Source: Gemmobacter aquaticus (GTDB lineage: Bacteria; Pseudomonadota; Alphaproteobacteria; Rhodobacterales; Rhodobacteraceae). Taken from it: a stretch of 56,711 bases of DNA. Shown here piece after piece: positions 32,786-42,133 of the stretch. Numbering within the stretch: position 1 is the first letter of the stretch; every line of letters begins with the position of its first letter. Where the stretch lies: assembly GCF_007859075.1 (NCBI RefSeq), contig NZ_VOAK01000003.1:1-56711 (forward strand), given 5' to 3'. A program made the position numbers and the translations under genes. The notes under the pieces are model-generated. The model searched no databases, was not told the DNA's origin, and saw only the letters and a program-made list of their open reading frames with translations.

Positions 32786-33457
32786 ATGGGTGTCGTCATC
32801 CAGAATATTGCCCGTGCCGACGCTGCGGTGATCGACGGACTTGCGAAAGCAGGTGTGGCAACCGTGCATGAAGCGCAGGGCCGCAAAGGGTGTCTGCACA
32901 GCTACATGCGCCCGATCTTTGGCGGGGCCCAGGTGGCAGGCTCGGCCGTCACTATCAGCGCGCCGCCCGGCGACAACTGGATGGTGCATGTTGCCATCGA
33001 GCAACTGCAGCCCGGCGATCTCTTGGTCCTTGCGCCGACCTCGCCATGCGACAACGGCTATTTCGGCGATCTGCTGGCCACCAGTGCAATGGCGCGCGGC
33101 TGCCGTGGACTGATCATCGATGCAGGCGTGCGCGACGTGCGTGACCTCACCGCCATGGGCTTTCCGGTCTGGTCGCGCGCAATCAGCGCCCAAGGCACCG
33201 TCAAGGAGACGCTCGGCTCGGTCAATGTGCCGATCGTCTGTGCAGGTCAAGCCATTGATGCCGGTGACATCATCGTGGCCGATGACGACGGAGTTGTCGT
33301 GGTGAAGCGTTCAGAGGCTGAGGCTGTTCTTGCCGCAGCCGAAAAGCGTCTTGCCGCCGAAGAGGCCAAACGCCAGCGCCTTGCCGCCGGGGATCTTGGT
33401 CTCGATATCTACAACATGCGCCCGACGCTGGAAGCAAAGGGCCTGAAATACATCTGA
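32786..33457 (+). CDS. galC: 4-carboxy-4-hydroxy-2-oxoadipate aldolase (RraA/LigK fold)
   Basis: The 223-residue protein matches the LigK/GalC class II aldolase built on the RraA fold: [41 protein letters not shown] (Arg116, Asp117) and [13 protein letters not shown]. It cleaves 4-carboxy-4-hydroxy-2-oxoadipate to pyruvate and oxaloacetate and decarboxylates oxaloacetate. It is the step after GalB, so it completes the gallate-type lower pathway. The ATG at 32786 follows GGAGA; the open frame begins earlier without a ribosome-binding site. The tannase gene starts 9 bases after its stop. Confidence 0.9.
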   Translation: MGVVIQNIARADAAVIDGLAKAGVATVHEAQGRKGCLHSYMRPIFGGAQVAGSAVTISAPPGDNWMVHVAIEQLQPGDLLVLAPTSPCDNGYFGDLLATSAMARGCRGLIIDAGVRDVRDLTAMGFPVWSRAISAQGTVKETLGSVNVPIVCAGQAIDAGDIIVADDDGVVVVKRSEAEAVLAAAEKRLAAEEAKRQRLAAGDLGLDIYNMRPTLEAKGLKYI

Positions 33458-33466
33458 GAGGTTGCC

Positions 33467-35152
33467 GTGCGCCTGATCCCTCTTGTCGCCGTCCTGCTGA
33501 TCGCCGGCCTTGGATCCAGCTGTCCCGCGCGTGCCGCGGAGGATCTGGCCCCGATGGCCGCCGCCACGCCCTGCGCCGGGCTGGCTGCGGTCGATCTGGC
33601 CACCATCGGGGGGGCGGGCAGTTCTGTCAGCTCCGCCGAGGAAACGACAAGCGACGGGATCGCGGTCTGCTCGGTCACAGGGACGCTGGCGCCCGAGATC
33701 AACTTTCAGGTGCTGCTGCCGGTGCAGACGTGGACGCAGCGCTATCTGCAGGTCGGCTGTGGCGGGCTGTGCGGCACTATCACGCTGCGCTCGGGTGCGT
33801 CGAGCGGCTGTCAGGTCCTGAACGATGGCGGCTTTGTCATGGCGGCCACCGACATGGGCCATTCGGGGCAGGGGGCGGCATGGGGGCTCGATCCGCAGCG
33901 CTACGCTGATTTCTCGCATCGCGCGCAGCATGTCACGGCGCTTGCGGCCAAGGCCTTGATCCAAGCGTATTATGGTCAGCCTGCCCGCTACAGCTATTTC
34001 AACGGCTGCTCGGATGGTGGACGTGAAGCCTTGATGGCTGCCTTGCGCTATCCCGACGATTTCGACGGGATCATTGCCGGTGCGCCCGCCATGCTCTTCC
34101 AGGTGCAGAACACGTTGCACCACGGCTGGCTCGCGCGGTCTAACATGGATGCCGAGGGTCGGCCGATCCTGCTATCGCACAAGCTGCCTGCGCTGCATGC
34201 GGCAGTAATTGCGGCCTGCGACGCAACAGATGGTCTGGCCGATGGGCTGATCTCGCAGCCGGCGCTCTGCCAGTTCGACGCGGCCACCATTGCCTGTGCG
34301 GATGGGCGTGATGATGCCACCTGCCTGACGCCAGCCGAGATCACCGCAGTCCGCAAGATCTACGACGGTCCGCGCGATGCGGCGGGCCTGCCACTGACGC
34401 AGGGGCAGTCAACCTTTGGCTCGGAACTGAACTGGCAAGGCGTGTTCGTGCCAGACGAGGTCGATCAGCAGCCCTTCAGCAAGATGATTGCCGAACCCGT
34501 GCTGCAGAACCTCGCCTTCGATCCGCCGCGCCCGGAGATGACGCTGCAGGATCTTGAGTTCTCGACCGCCACGCTTGATGCGCTGCGCGCGCGCCATCCG
34601 ATGATTGACGCGACCAGCCCAGAGCTTTCGGCCTTTGCCGGAATGGGGGGCAAGCTCATCCTCTGGCATGGCCTCGCCGATCCCCATATCGCACCCGCCA
34701 ACACGCTTGCGCTGCACAAGGCGATGATCGCCACCATGGGGACTGACAAGGTACAGGCGTTCTCTAGGCTCTATCTGTTGCCGGGCATGGGCCATTGCGG
34801 CGGCGGGCAGGGTCCGTCGCAACTTGATCTGCTGACCCCGATTCTGGATTGGGTGGAGACCGGCATTGCCCCCGACGCAATCGCCACCGCAACGACCGCC
34901 GAAACATCCACCTTCGGCCAACCTGACGGAGTGGAAGGCGGGGGCGGCCATCCACCCGCACGGGATCTGGGCGTGGCGCCGCTGCCCGACATGACCCGCC
35001 CTGTGTTCCCATGGCCTGCAACCGCTGTCTTTTCCGGATCGGGCAACCCGCATGACGCCGCAAACTGGACACGCGGCCCTGACGCCGAGATCGTCGCCTT
35101 GCGTGACTGGCCCGGTGCCGACCTCTTCACACCGTTTACTCGGAAAGACTGA
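33467..35152 (+). CDS. exported tannase/feruloyl-esterase family enzyme
   Basis: The 561-residue secreted esterase begins with GTG at 33467 (GAGAGG 5 bases upstream) and a signal peptide (MRLIPLVAVLLIAGLG to ARA). The tannase family hallmark is complete: Cys181-Ser182 in NGCSDGG, Asp405 in HGLADPHIAP, and His443-Cys444 in PGMGHCGGG, the disulfide-linked CS-D-HC triad. A calcium-loop-like DATDGLADG is also present. It would release an aromatic acid (gallate, ferulate or a phthalate-type monoester) from esters in the periplasm or outside. It lies between galC and galD with almost no gaps, which favours gallate esters. Confidence 0.88.
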   Translation: MRLIPLVAVLLIAGLGSSCPARAAEDLAPMAAATPCAGLAAVDLATIGGAGSSVSSAEETTSDGIAVCSVTGTLAPEINFQVLLPVQTWTQRYLQVGCGGLCGTITLRSGASSGCQVLNDGGFVMAATDMGHSGQGAAWGLDPQRYADFSHRAQHVTALAAKALIQAYYGQPARYSYFNGCSDGGREALMAALRYPDDFDGIIAGAPAMLFQVQNTLHHGWLARSNMDAEGRPILLSHKLPALHAAVIAACDATDGLADGLISQPALCQFDAATIACADGRDDATCLTPAEITAVRKIYDGPRDAAGLPLTQGQSTFGSELNWQGVFVPDEVDQQPFSKMIAEPVLQNLAFDPPRPEMTLQDLEFSTATLDALRARHPMIDATSPELSAFAGMGGKLILWHGLADPHIAPANTLALHKAMIATMGTDKVQAFSRLYLLPGMGHCGGGQGPSQLDLLTPILDWVETGIAPDAIATATTAETSTFGQPDGVEGGGGHPPARDLGVAPLPDMTRPVFPWPATAVFSGSGNPHDAANWTRGPDAEIVALRDWPGADLFTPFTRKD

Positions 35153-35157
35153 CGACC

Positions 35158-36216
35158 ATGACTGACGGCATCCCTTGCCTCTGGATGCGGGGCGGCACCT
35201 CGAAGGGTGCTTACTTCCTTGCCAGCGATCTGCCCGCCGATCCGGCGACTCGCGACGCGGTGCTGCTCCGGATCATGGGCAGCCCCGATCCACGCCAGAT
35301 TGACGGCATCGGCGGGGCTGATCCGTTGACCTCGAAGGTCGCGATCCTGTCGCCTGCGACGCGGCCTGACGCGGATGTGGACTATCTGTTCCTGCAGGTC
35401 TTCGTCGATCAGGCGCTGGTGTCGGATGCACAAGGCTGCGGCAACATCCTCGCGGGCGTCGGTCCCGCCGCGATCGAGCGGGGGCTTATGCCCGCGAAAG
35501 ATGGCGAAACGCCGGTGCGCATCCACATGCGCAACACCGGTGAGGTGGCGGTGGCCCGTGTGCAGACGCCGGGCGGCCGTGTGAGCTATGCCGGGGACAC
35601 CTCTATCGACGGTGTTCCGGGCACGGCTGCTGCGATCCCGCTGATGTTCCAGAGCATCGCAGGCTCCATGTGCGGCGCCCTGCTGCCTACGGGGCGTGCG
35701 GTGGATGTGATTGACGATGTGGCCTGCACATTGATCGACAACGGCATGCCCATCGTCGTGATGCGGGCCGGGGATTTCGGTCTGACCGGGCAGGAATGCC
35801 GCGACGAGATCGAAGCGATGGCCGAGGTCAAGGCGCGCATCGAGGCAATCCGCCTGAAGGCCGGTCCGATGATGAATCTGGGCGATGTCAGCGCTGCTTC
35901 GGTCCCGAAGATGACACTGGTCTCCGGGCCGATCCGCGGCGGAGCGATCAGTACCCGCAGCTTCATCCCTCACCGCGTCCATGCCTCGGTCGGGGTCTTT
36001 GCGGCTGTCAGTGTTGCGACCGCCTGTCTTTTGCCTGAGAGCCCGGCTGCGGGGTTGGCGGTGGTCCCCCCCGACGGACGCTTCGCCGTGGAGCATCCCA
36101 CCGGCAGCGCCGAAGTGTTTCTCGACATCGCGCCCGACGGAACGGTGCGCGGCGCAGGAACCATCCGAACAGCCCGGAAACTGATGGATGGGCAGGTCTT
36201 TCCGGTATCGGCCTGA
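35158..36216 (+). CDS. galD: 4-oxalomesaconate tautomerase (GalD, PrpF family)
   Basis: The 352-residue PrpF-type isomerase with twin diaminopimelate-epimerase-like domains has the conserved blocks CLWMRGGTSKGAYF and DAQGCGNILAGVGP (catalytic Cys in CGN). GalD converts the keto form of 4-oxalomesaconate produced by ring opening to the enol form used by GalB. It starts 5 bases after the tannase stop, so the order galB, dioxygenase, galC, tannase, galD forms one tight operon. Confidence 0.88.
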   Translation: MTDGIPCLWMRGGTSKGAYFLASDLPADPATRDAVLLRIMGSPDPRQIDGIGGADPLTSKVAILSPATRPDADVDYLFLQVFVDQALVSDAQGCGNILAGVGPAAIERGLMPAKDGETPVRIHMRNTGEVAVARVQTPGGRVSYAGDTSIDGVPGTAAAIPLMFQSIAGSMCGALLPTGRAVDVIDDVACTLIDNGMPIVVMRAGDFGLTGQECRDEIEAMAEVKARIEAIRLKAGPMMNLGDVSAASVPKMTLVSGPIRGGAISTRSFIPHRVHASVGVFAAVSVATACLLPESPAAGLAVVPPDGRFAVEHPTGSAEVFLDIAPDGTVRGAGTIRTARKLMDGQVFPVSA

Positions 36217-36370
36217 TGCGTGGTGATCCCTCAGGTATCGGATTGAGTATCTCAACGCCGGCAGGCTTCAGCGGGCTGGGGATCCGATCGGTGAGTGACT
36301 TCTTCCTCCTGCATAGGTTCGCGCCATTCGGCCTGACCCGCCCCAGGTTCGCCATCTTGAGCAAGCGAGA

Positions 36371-36765
36371 TCATGTTGGCAAATGGCTGATACAGAGGCG
36401 GATCGACCTTAAATCGATGATGCCCGGGAAGTTCTGGGCAGTCTTGTCGTCGCGGTTTTCGACGCGACGGGCGTTCTCCAGCTTTTTTGAAGCAGCAATC
36501 GACGCGGTGGCGCAGTCGGTAGAGTTTGCGGTCAGGTGCGACCCGGAGCCTGCGGGACTTGCACATCGGGATGACGATGCACGACGGTGCGCGCCTGCAT
36601 GGTTTTACGAACCCTGTCAGAGTCATTGCCGCGATGGGCCAGCAGGACGCAAGGCTCTGGCAGGTTGTCGCCCTTGACCAGATTGAAGCCCAGATCGTCA
36701 GATGTCTGCTGCGGTGTGATGCCGGGCCTCCTGGCGTGATCCCTCCGCCAACTCGACGCCGACAC
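36371..36765 (-). pseudogene. decayed IS5-family transposase
   Basis: On the minus strand, pieces of an IS5-type transposase C-terminus are visible across several frames: LLAHRGNDSDRVRKTMQART, LYRLRHRVDCCFKKLENARRV, and DDKTAQNFPGIIDLRSIRL before a stop at 36371. The normal motif order is kept but frameshifts break it, so it is inactive. The surrounding gap 36217-36780 holds nothing else that I can see. A tRNA-like string near 36511 is part of this relic. Confidence 0.7.
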
Positions 36766-36780
36766 TACCCTAGGAACGAT

Positions 36781-37638
36781 TCAGCTTGAAACATGCCTCG
36801 CGGCAGCAGTTGAGGCCCGCTTGCAGGCGGTCGCCAGATCCTGTCCCTCGGCCAGGGCTGCGCCCAGTGTGCCGGTGAAGCAATCGCCTGCACCATGGGT
36901 GCTGACCACAGTTACCTTCTCGGCGGCCAATTGGCCGAACCCATCTTTGCCCGCCCATGCGAGTCCGGCACCGCCAGCGGTTACGACCACGGCTGTGAAG
37001 CGTGATGCGAGGGTGGTCGCTGCTTTTGACGCAGTTTCAAGATCGATGACTGGTGCTGCGCCGAACATTTCTGCCTCGACGGCGTTCACCACCAGGACAT
37101 CGACCAGTGTTGCGAACTCGGTGGAAAGCGGACGTGCCGGGGCTGCGTTCAGAATGACCGGAATGGCCTGGGCACGCGCCAACGCCGCGGCAGCAAGGTT
37201 TACGGCCTCTGGCACTTCACTCTGCAGGATCAACGCCCTGAAATCACGCCACGGCAGGTCGGGCATCGTATCTGGGTCAATCATGAGATTGGCGCCCGAG
37301 ACGATGGTTGCCGCATAGTCGCCCGATGCGTCAGAGATCGCGACACTCATCCCCGAGCCCGCAGGAACAGTGCGTACATGAGAGTCGTCCACGCCCGCAG
37401 CCTGCAACGCATCGCGAAGAAAGCGGCCGAAGTCGTCATCCCCCACCGCGCCCGCCAAGGCGACCCTTGCGCCAGCCCTGGCTGCTGCGACGGCCTGATT
37501 GCCGCCCTTGCCGCCGAACTTCGGGTACCACCGGCTGCCCACCGCAGTCTCATCGCGGCGGGGCAGGTGGTCGGCCTCGACCATGATGTCATAGTGAAGC
37601 GAGCCGACGACGAGGACGGCGGGGGCATCGGTTTGCAT
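36781..37638 (-). CDS. ribokinase-like PfkB carbohydrate kinase
   Basis: The 285-residue kinase of the PfkB family has FGGKGGNQAVAAARAGA (substrate-binding signature 1) and THGAGDCFTGTLGAAL (signature 2 with catalytic Asp in GAGD). It phosphorylates a sugar or deoxysugar brought in by the ABC transporter of the same operon. It is the last gene of the minus-strand sugar operon, 6 bases after the rpiR-type gene. The similarity is closest to ribokinase, but the sugar is not known. Confidence 0.87.
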   Translation of the reverse strand: MQTDAPAVLVVGSLHYDIMVEADHLPRRDETAVGSRWYPKFGGKGGNQAVAAARAGARVALAGAVGDDDFGRFLRDALQAAGVDDSHVRTVPAGSGMSVAISDASGDYAATIVSGANLMIDPDTMPDLPWRDFRALILQSEVPEAVNLAAAALARAQAIPVILNAAPARPLSTEFATLVDVLVVNAVEAEMFGAAPVIDLETASKAATTLASRFTAVVVTAGGAGLAWAGKDGFGQLAAEKVTVVSTHGAGDCFTGTLGAALAEGQDLATACKRASTAAARHVSS

Positions 37639-37644
37639 CTGAGC

Positions 37645-38499
37645 CTACTGCTTTCGTTTGAACTGGACGGCCCGCATCGTGCGGGCGAGGTTGGCATCGG
37701 CCGTGGCACGATCCTTCTGCGCGACGGCCACGAAGAGCGCATCAAGCAGGTTCAATTGCGCGATGCGTGCCGTCGCATTTTCCCCCAGGAGGGGAGAGTT
37801 TTCGGCCGTCGAACACAGCACGACGTCAACCGAATGTGCCAGCGTGCTTTCCGAGTAATTGGTCACTGCGATGGTGCGTGCGCCGTTCTTGCGCGCGAGC
37901 TCGACCGCGTCGAGAACAGCAGCGGTCTCGCCCGAATGCGAAAAGGCAATCGCCACGTCGTCCGGCCCAAGAAGGGCCGCTGACATCATCATCATGTGGC
38001 TGTCATCAAAGACTGACGACCGGATGCCGATGCGCAAGAATTTGTGACTGACATCGCGTGCGATCTGGGCTGACCCTCCGACACCGTAGAAGTCGCGATG
38101 CCGTGCCCGATGCAGATAGTCTGCGGCCCGATCAAATGCCTCAAGGTCTAGGATTGCGAAGGTTTCCTCAAGCGCCTGCATCGCCGTACGGAACACTTTT
38201 TGTACGATCACGCCGGGGGTGTCGTCTGGGGTGATTTCGGTGTGCAGCGATGCGCTCTCGGACTGGTAGTATTCGATCAGGCCTTGCCGGAAGTCGCGGA
38301 AGCCATCAAAGCCAAGCTTCTTGGCGACTTTCACGACCATGGGCTCCGATACACCCGCGGCCTCGGCGATTTCCCTAAGCGGCGTTGTATCCGTAATATC
38401 CTTGCGGGCAAGAATGGCAGCGGCGACCTTACCTTCCAGCGGTGTCAGACTGGGTAGCCTGACCCGGATCTGCGCGCCAACTGCCCTTGCGTCGTTCAT
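37645..38499 (-). CDS. MurR/RpiR-family regulator
   Basis: The 284-residue protein has an N-terminal HTH_6 domain (about residues 10-85; LREIAEAAGVSEPMVVKVAKKLGFDGFRDF). A C-terminal SIS sugar-phosphate-binding domain follows (about 120-260; FYGVGGSAQIARDVSHKF, IAFSHSGETAAVLDAV). It should sense a phosphorylated sugar made by the adjacent kinase and control the operon, probably at the palindrome at 43142-43177. It lies 4 bases after the permease gene stop. Confidence 0.9.
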   Translation of the reverse strand: MNDARAVGAQIRVRLPSLTPLEGKVAAAILARKDITDTTPLREIAEAAGVSEPMVVKVAKKLGFDGFRDFRQGLIEYYQSESASLHTEITPDDTPGVIVQKVFRTAMQALEETFAILDLEAFDRAADYLHRARHRDFYGVGGSAQIARDVSHKFLRIGIRSSVFDDSHMMMMSAALLGPDDVAIAFSHSGETAAVLDAVELARKNGARTIAVTNYSESTLAHSVDVVLCSTAENSPLLGENATARIAQLNLLDALFVAVAQKDRATADANLARTMRAVQFKRKQ

Positions 38500-38503
38500 C
38501 GTG

Positions 38504-39472
38504 TCACCCCTGCTTGCCGCTGGTCGCCCGGTCGATCAGCATGGCCACGATGATGATGATCCCGGTGGCCAGCAACTGGTAGAAAGCCTGCACATTCATC
38601 AGCGTCAACCCGTTGCGCAGCGCGCCAAGGATGATGCAACCGATCAATGTGCCAAAGATCGACCCACGGCCCCCCATGAGCGAGGCCCCGCCGATCGCGG
38701 CGGCGGCGATCGCATCAAGCTCCCACAGGGTGCCGAGCGTCGGCTCGGCTGCCCCAAGCCGGCCGATCAGGATCAGTGCAGCCACCGAGGCCATCGCCCC
38801 CGAGATCATGTAGGCAGAGAGTTTCGTCAGTGTGACGGGAACGCCGGCGACGCGGGCTGCTTCAGGGTTGCCCCCCACCGCCATGAAGTACTCGCCCAGA
38901 GGGGTCTTGTTCAGCACCACCCATGCAGAGACGGCGAGGACTGCGACGATCAGGACGGGGTTGGGGATCCCCATCATGTTGCCGTTGGTGAAGGCGCGGA
39001 ACTCGGCGGGCAGACCGAAGATGGGTGTGCCTCCGGTATAGATCAGCGCAAGTGCCCGATAGAGCGACAGCCCGCCAAGCGTGACGATGAAGGGTTGCAG
39101 GCCGCCCCATGCGATCAGCGCGCCGTTCAGAAATCCGCAGGCCACCCCGATCGCTATGGCGGCCAGAATGGCCAGCGGCACGGGGACACCGGCGACCATC
39201 ATCGCGGCCCCGAGCACGGCCGAAAGCGCAGCGACCGGACCAACCGACAGGTCAATACCGCCCGAGATGATGACAAGGGTCATACCAAGCGCGATGCAGG
39301 CATTGATCGAGGATTGCTGCAGGATGTTCAGCAGATTAGGCACGGTCAGAAAAGTCGGCGTCAAGACGGCAAAGATGGCACAGATCAGGATCAGGCCCAG
39401 AACCGTGCCCGCATCGCGGAATCTGATACGGCTCAAGAGTGGCGGGGCGGCGTTGCGCGCGGTGGTGTTCAT
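38504..39472 (-). CDS. ribose-type ABC transporter permease
   Basis: The 322-residue membrane protein of the RbsC/BPD_transp_2 family has the family blocks SINACIALGMTLVIISGGIDLSVG, GGLQPFIVTLGGLSLYRALAL and AIAAAAIGGASLMGGRGSIFGT. It forms the homodimeric channel of a CUT2-type sugar importer. It lies between the ATPase gene upstream and the rpiR gene downstream in one unit. Confidence 0.92.
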   Translation of the reverse strand: MNTTARNAAPPLLSRIRFRDAGTVLGLILICAIFAVLTPTFLTVPNLLNILQQSSINACIALGMTLVIISGGIDLSVGPVAALSAVLGAAMMVAGVPVPLAILAAIAIGVACGFLNGALIAWGGLQPFIVTLGGLSLYRALALIYTGGTPIFGLPAEFRAFTNGNMMGIPNPVLIVAVLAVSAWVVLNKTPLGEYFMAVGGNPEAARVAGVPVTLTKLSAYMISGAMASVAALILIGRLGAAEPTLGTLWELDAIAAAAIGGASLMGGRGSIFGTLIGCIILGALRNGLTLMNVQAFYQLLATGIIIIVAMLIDRATSGKQG

Positions 39473-39490
39473 GGGTTTCTCCCGGGAAAG

Positions 39491-40978
39491 TCAGGTGGCC
39501 GGAATGGCGGCGCGGGCGATGGCTGCCTCGCTGATCTCGCCAGGGCCAAGGTCGGCAGAGATGCGGCCTTCGCGCATGACAAGCACGCGGTCCGACAGGC
39601 GGATCACCTCGGTCAGTTCGGATGAGACGACGATGGCCGCACAGCCCTCGCTCGCCAGCTTCTCGATCAGATCATAGATTTCGGCCTTGGCGCCGACATC
39701 GATGCCGCGCGTCGGCTCGTCAAAGAGGAAGATCCGGGTGTTTGCAGCCAACCAGCGGCCAATGATCGCCTTTTGCTGGTTGCCGCCGGAAAAGCTGCCG
39801 ATTGGACGCGTCACGTCGAAGGGGCGCAGGCCCACCTCCTGCATCAGTTCTTCCGTTCTGCGGCGCAGGGCGGTCTTCTGGATCAACCCGAAGCGGCTGA
39901 AGTGGTGCATTGCCGCCAGGCCCACATTACTTGTGATCGGGCGGTGTCGGATGATCCCGTCACGTTTGCGTTCTTCGGGCACAAGGCCAAGTCCCGCGCG
40001 GATGCGTGTCAGCGGAGAGTGTCCGGGGATTGGCTTGCCCTCAACCTCGACCGTCCCGGCCTCGGCGGCATCCACGCCTGCGATCAGGCGCAACAACTCG
40101 GTCCGCCCCGAGCCGACCAGCCCCGCAATGCCCAGAACTTCTCCGGCATGCAGCGTCAGGCTGGCATCACGCACGGCGTTGCTGCGTGTCAATCCTTTGA
40201 CGCGCATCACGACCCGGTTCGTCGCAAAACTGCGGTGGGCGGCATGGGCAAGCTCCCTGCCCACCATCATCTCGATAACCTTTTCGACCGGGGTCTTGGG
40301 CAACTCCACGCGATCGACAAGGCGTCCATCACGCATGATCGTGGCCGAGGTGCAAAGTCGAAACACCTCATCCATCTTGTGAGACACATAGATGATCGAC
40401 ACGCCACGGGCGGTCAGGCCACGGATCACCTCGGTCAGCCGCTCGAATTCGGCCGGGGTCAGGCTCGAAGTTGGCTCGTCCATGGCAATCAGCCGGGCGT
40501 TGGCCCGCAGGGCCTTGGCGATCTCGACGATCTGGCGCTGCGCCACACGCAGGGTTTTCACCTTGGCTGTCACGTCGATGCCGGGGTCCAGATCCGCCAG
40601 CAGGCGACGCGCCTCGATCTCTTGCGCGCGGGCATCGGTGAACAGGGGCCCCATGCGACGCAGTGAGGCACCCAGAAAAATGTTCTGAGCCACGGTCAAC
40701 TCAGGCACCTGTTGCAGCTCCTGATGGATCATGGCGATGCCGGCGGCGCTAGCGTCGCGCGGCGAATGGATGCTGGCGGTTTTCCCGTCGATCTCGATCG
40801 AGCCGGCGGTCGGATGCAGGACGCCCGACAGTATGTTTAGCAAGGTCGACTTCCCGGCCCCGTTTTCACCCAGAAGTCCATGGACCTCTCCGGGCGCAAC
40901 GGTCAGCGAGACACCGTGCAGAACGGTAATCGGGCCAAAGGATTTCACGATGCCGTTGAGCGATAGGCGCGGGGTCAT
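39491..40978 (-). CDS. ribose-type ABC transporter ATPase (tandem domains)
   Basis: The 495-residue CUT2 ATPase has two nucleotide-binding domains. The first has Walker A GENGAGKST, a diverged signature and Walker B LIAMDEPTSSL. The second has a degenerate Walker A, GLVGSGRTEL, with the signature FSGGNQQKAIIGRWLA and Walker B IFLFDEPTRGIDVG, as usual for RbsA. The start at 40978 follows GGTGGA; an upstream frame back to 41047 lacks similarity and a good ribosome-binding site. Confidence 0.92.
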   Translation of the reverse strand: MTPRLSLNGIVKSFGPITVLHGVSLTVAPGEVHGLLGENGAGKSTLLNILSGVLHPTAGSIEIDGKTASIHSPRDASAAGIAMIHQELQQVPELTVAQNIFLGASLRRMGPLFTDARAQEIEARRLLADLDPGIDVTAKVKTLRVAQRQIVEIAKALRANARLIAMDEPTSSLTPAEFERLTEVIRGLTARGVSIIYVSHKMDEVFRLCTSATIMRDGRLVDRVELPKTPVEKVIEMMVGRELAHAAHRSFATNRVVMRVKGLTRSNAVRDASLTLHAGEVLGIAGLVGSGRTELLRLIAGVDAAEAGTVEVEGKPIPGHSPLTRIRAGLGLVPEERKRDGIIRHRPITSNVGLAAMHHFSRFGLIQKTALRRRTEELMQEVGLRPFDVTRPIGSFSGGNQQKAIIGRWLAANTRIFLFDEPTRGIDVGAKAEIYDLIEKLASEGCAAIVVSSELTEVIRLSDRVLVMREGRISADLGPGEISEAAIARAAIPAT

Positions 40979-41043
40979 GAGAGGGTCCACCTTCGGAAGC
41001 TGGGCCTGCCACATCGAGAGCATGGCGGCAGGCCCGAACCTTG

Positions 41044-42093
41044 TCACTTCGCCAGCAGCGCGGCGCGCAGGGCCTTAAGGTCAGTCGTGGCGTAGGTTTC
41101 CACGTTATCCTTGGTGATCAGCGCCTGCGGCGTGGCTACGACACGGGGTAGATCCTGGCCGGCCAGCAGGCGCAGGGCAACTTCCATCGCCACTTCGCCC
41201 GTCAGCACCGGGAAGCTGTCCACCGTGCCGGTCAGATCGCCCGCGCGGATCGCGGCATAGGCGTCGGAAACGCCGTCCGTCCCGAAGACCGCAACCTGTT
41301 CGGCCTTGCCCGCAGCCTTCACCGCCTCAACCACACCAAGGGCCATGCCGTCATTGTTGGCATAGAAGCCGATCAGATCGGGATGCTGTTGCAGGATCGT
41401 CGAGGCGGTGTTGAAGGCCAACTCGCGGCTCCAGTCGGCAGGAACTGACGCAACCACCTCAAATTTGCCTGATGCGTTGATGGTCTCGGTGAAGCCTGCG
41501 GTCCGCTGACCCGCGGCGAAAACGCCTGCCTGGCCTTCGATGATGGCGACCTTACCGCCTTCGGGGCGGTTCTCGATGAACCAGTTGGCAACGCGCACAC
41601 CGTTGTCCTTCTGGACGTTGCCGACGTAATGGGCCACCTGCGGGATGACTGCGTCATTGACGTTGACCACCGGAATACCAGCCGCCGTGGCACTTTCCAG
41701 CGCGGGCACAAGGTTTGCGTCGGTCTGGGGGGAGAACAGCAGTGCGTTGAAGCCCTGGCTGATCAGGTTCTCGGCGATCGACAACTGGCCCAGCTGATCG
41801 CCCTCGGATTGCGCGGCCTGATACACCACCTCAACCCCATGTGCCGCCGCAAAGCTGGCATAGCCTTCGCCCAACGAGCGCCAGTATTCATTGGTCAGCG
41901 TCTTGGATACGCCGCCGACCTTGGTGCCTGCGGCGGGCGCGGCGAAGGCACCGAACTTCGCCTCAAGCTCGGACCAATCCATGCGGTCGGGCTCTGAGTC
42001 CGAATTCAGTGGGGGCAGCTCTTGCGCCTGCGCCATGCCCATGCTCAGGGCAAACACGCTGGCGGCCAGCGTGGTTTTAAGGATGTGTTGCAT
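41044..42093 (-). CDS. sugar ABC transporter substrate-binding protein
   Basis: The 349-residue periplasmic protein has a signal peptide (MQHILKTTLAASVFALSMGMAQA) and the peripla_BP_4 fold: GGVSKTLTNEYWRSLGEGY, NALLFSPQTDANLVPAL and GFYANNDGMALGVVEAVKAAG. It is a bit longer than RbsB at its N-terminus, and the ligand is unknown. The start follows AGGGAGGAACC. It is the second gene of the operon, after the TIM-barrel isomerase. Confidence 0.9.
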   Translation of the reverse strand: MQHILKTTLAASVFALSMGMAQAQELPPLNSDSEPDRMDWSELEAKFGAFAAPAAGTKVGGVSKTLTNEYWRSLGEGYASFAAAHGVEVVYQAAQSEGDQLGQLSIAENLISQGFNALLFSPQTDANLVPALESATAAGIPVVNVNDAVIPQVAHYVGNVQKDNGVRVANWFIENRPEGGKVAIIEGQAGVFAAGQRTAGFTETINASGKFEVVASVPADWSRELAFNTASTILQQHPDLIGFYANNDGMALGVVEAVKAAGKAEQVAVFGTDGVSDAYAAIRAGDLTGTVDSFPVLTGEVAMEVALRLLAGQDLPRVVATPQALITKDNVETYATTDLKALRAALLAK

Positions 42094-42133
42094 CTGGTTC
42101 CTCCCTTGGGTCAACACGATATTAGGTATCGGC

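Noticed and set aside
30702-33250. Long minus-strand frames opposite galB and the VOC dioxygenase gene
   Set aside because: The plus-strand genes have exact family motifs and ribosome-binding sites. The opposite frames are compositional shadows.
36500-36570. Possible tRNA: the string GGCGCAGTCGGTAGAG resembles a D-arm
   Set aside because: No acceptor stem, anticodon arm or T-arm can be drawn around it, and on the minus strand the region reads as an IS5 transposase remnant.
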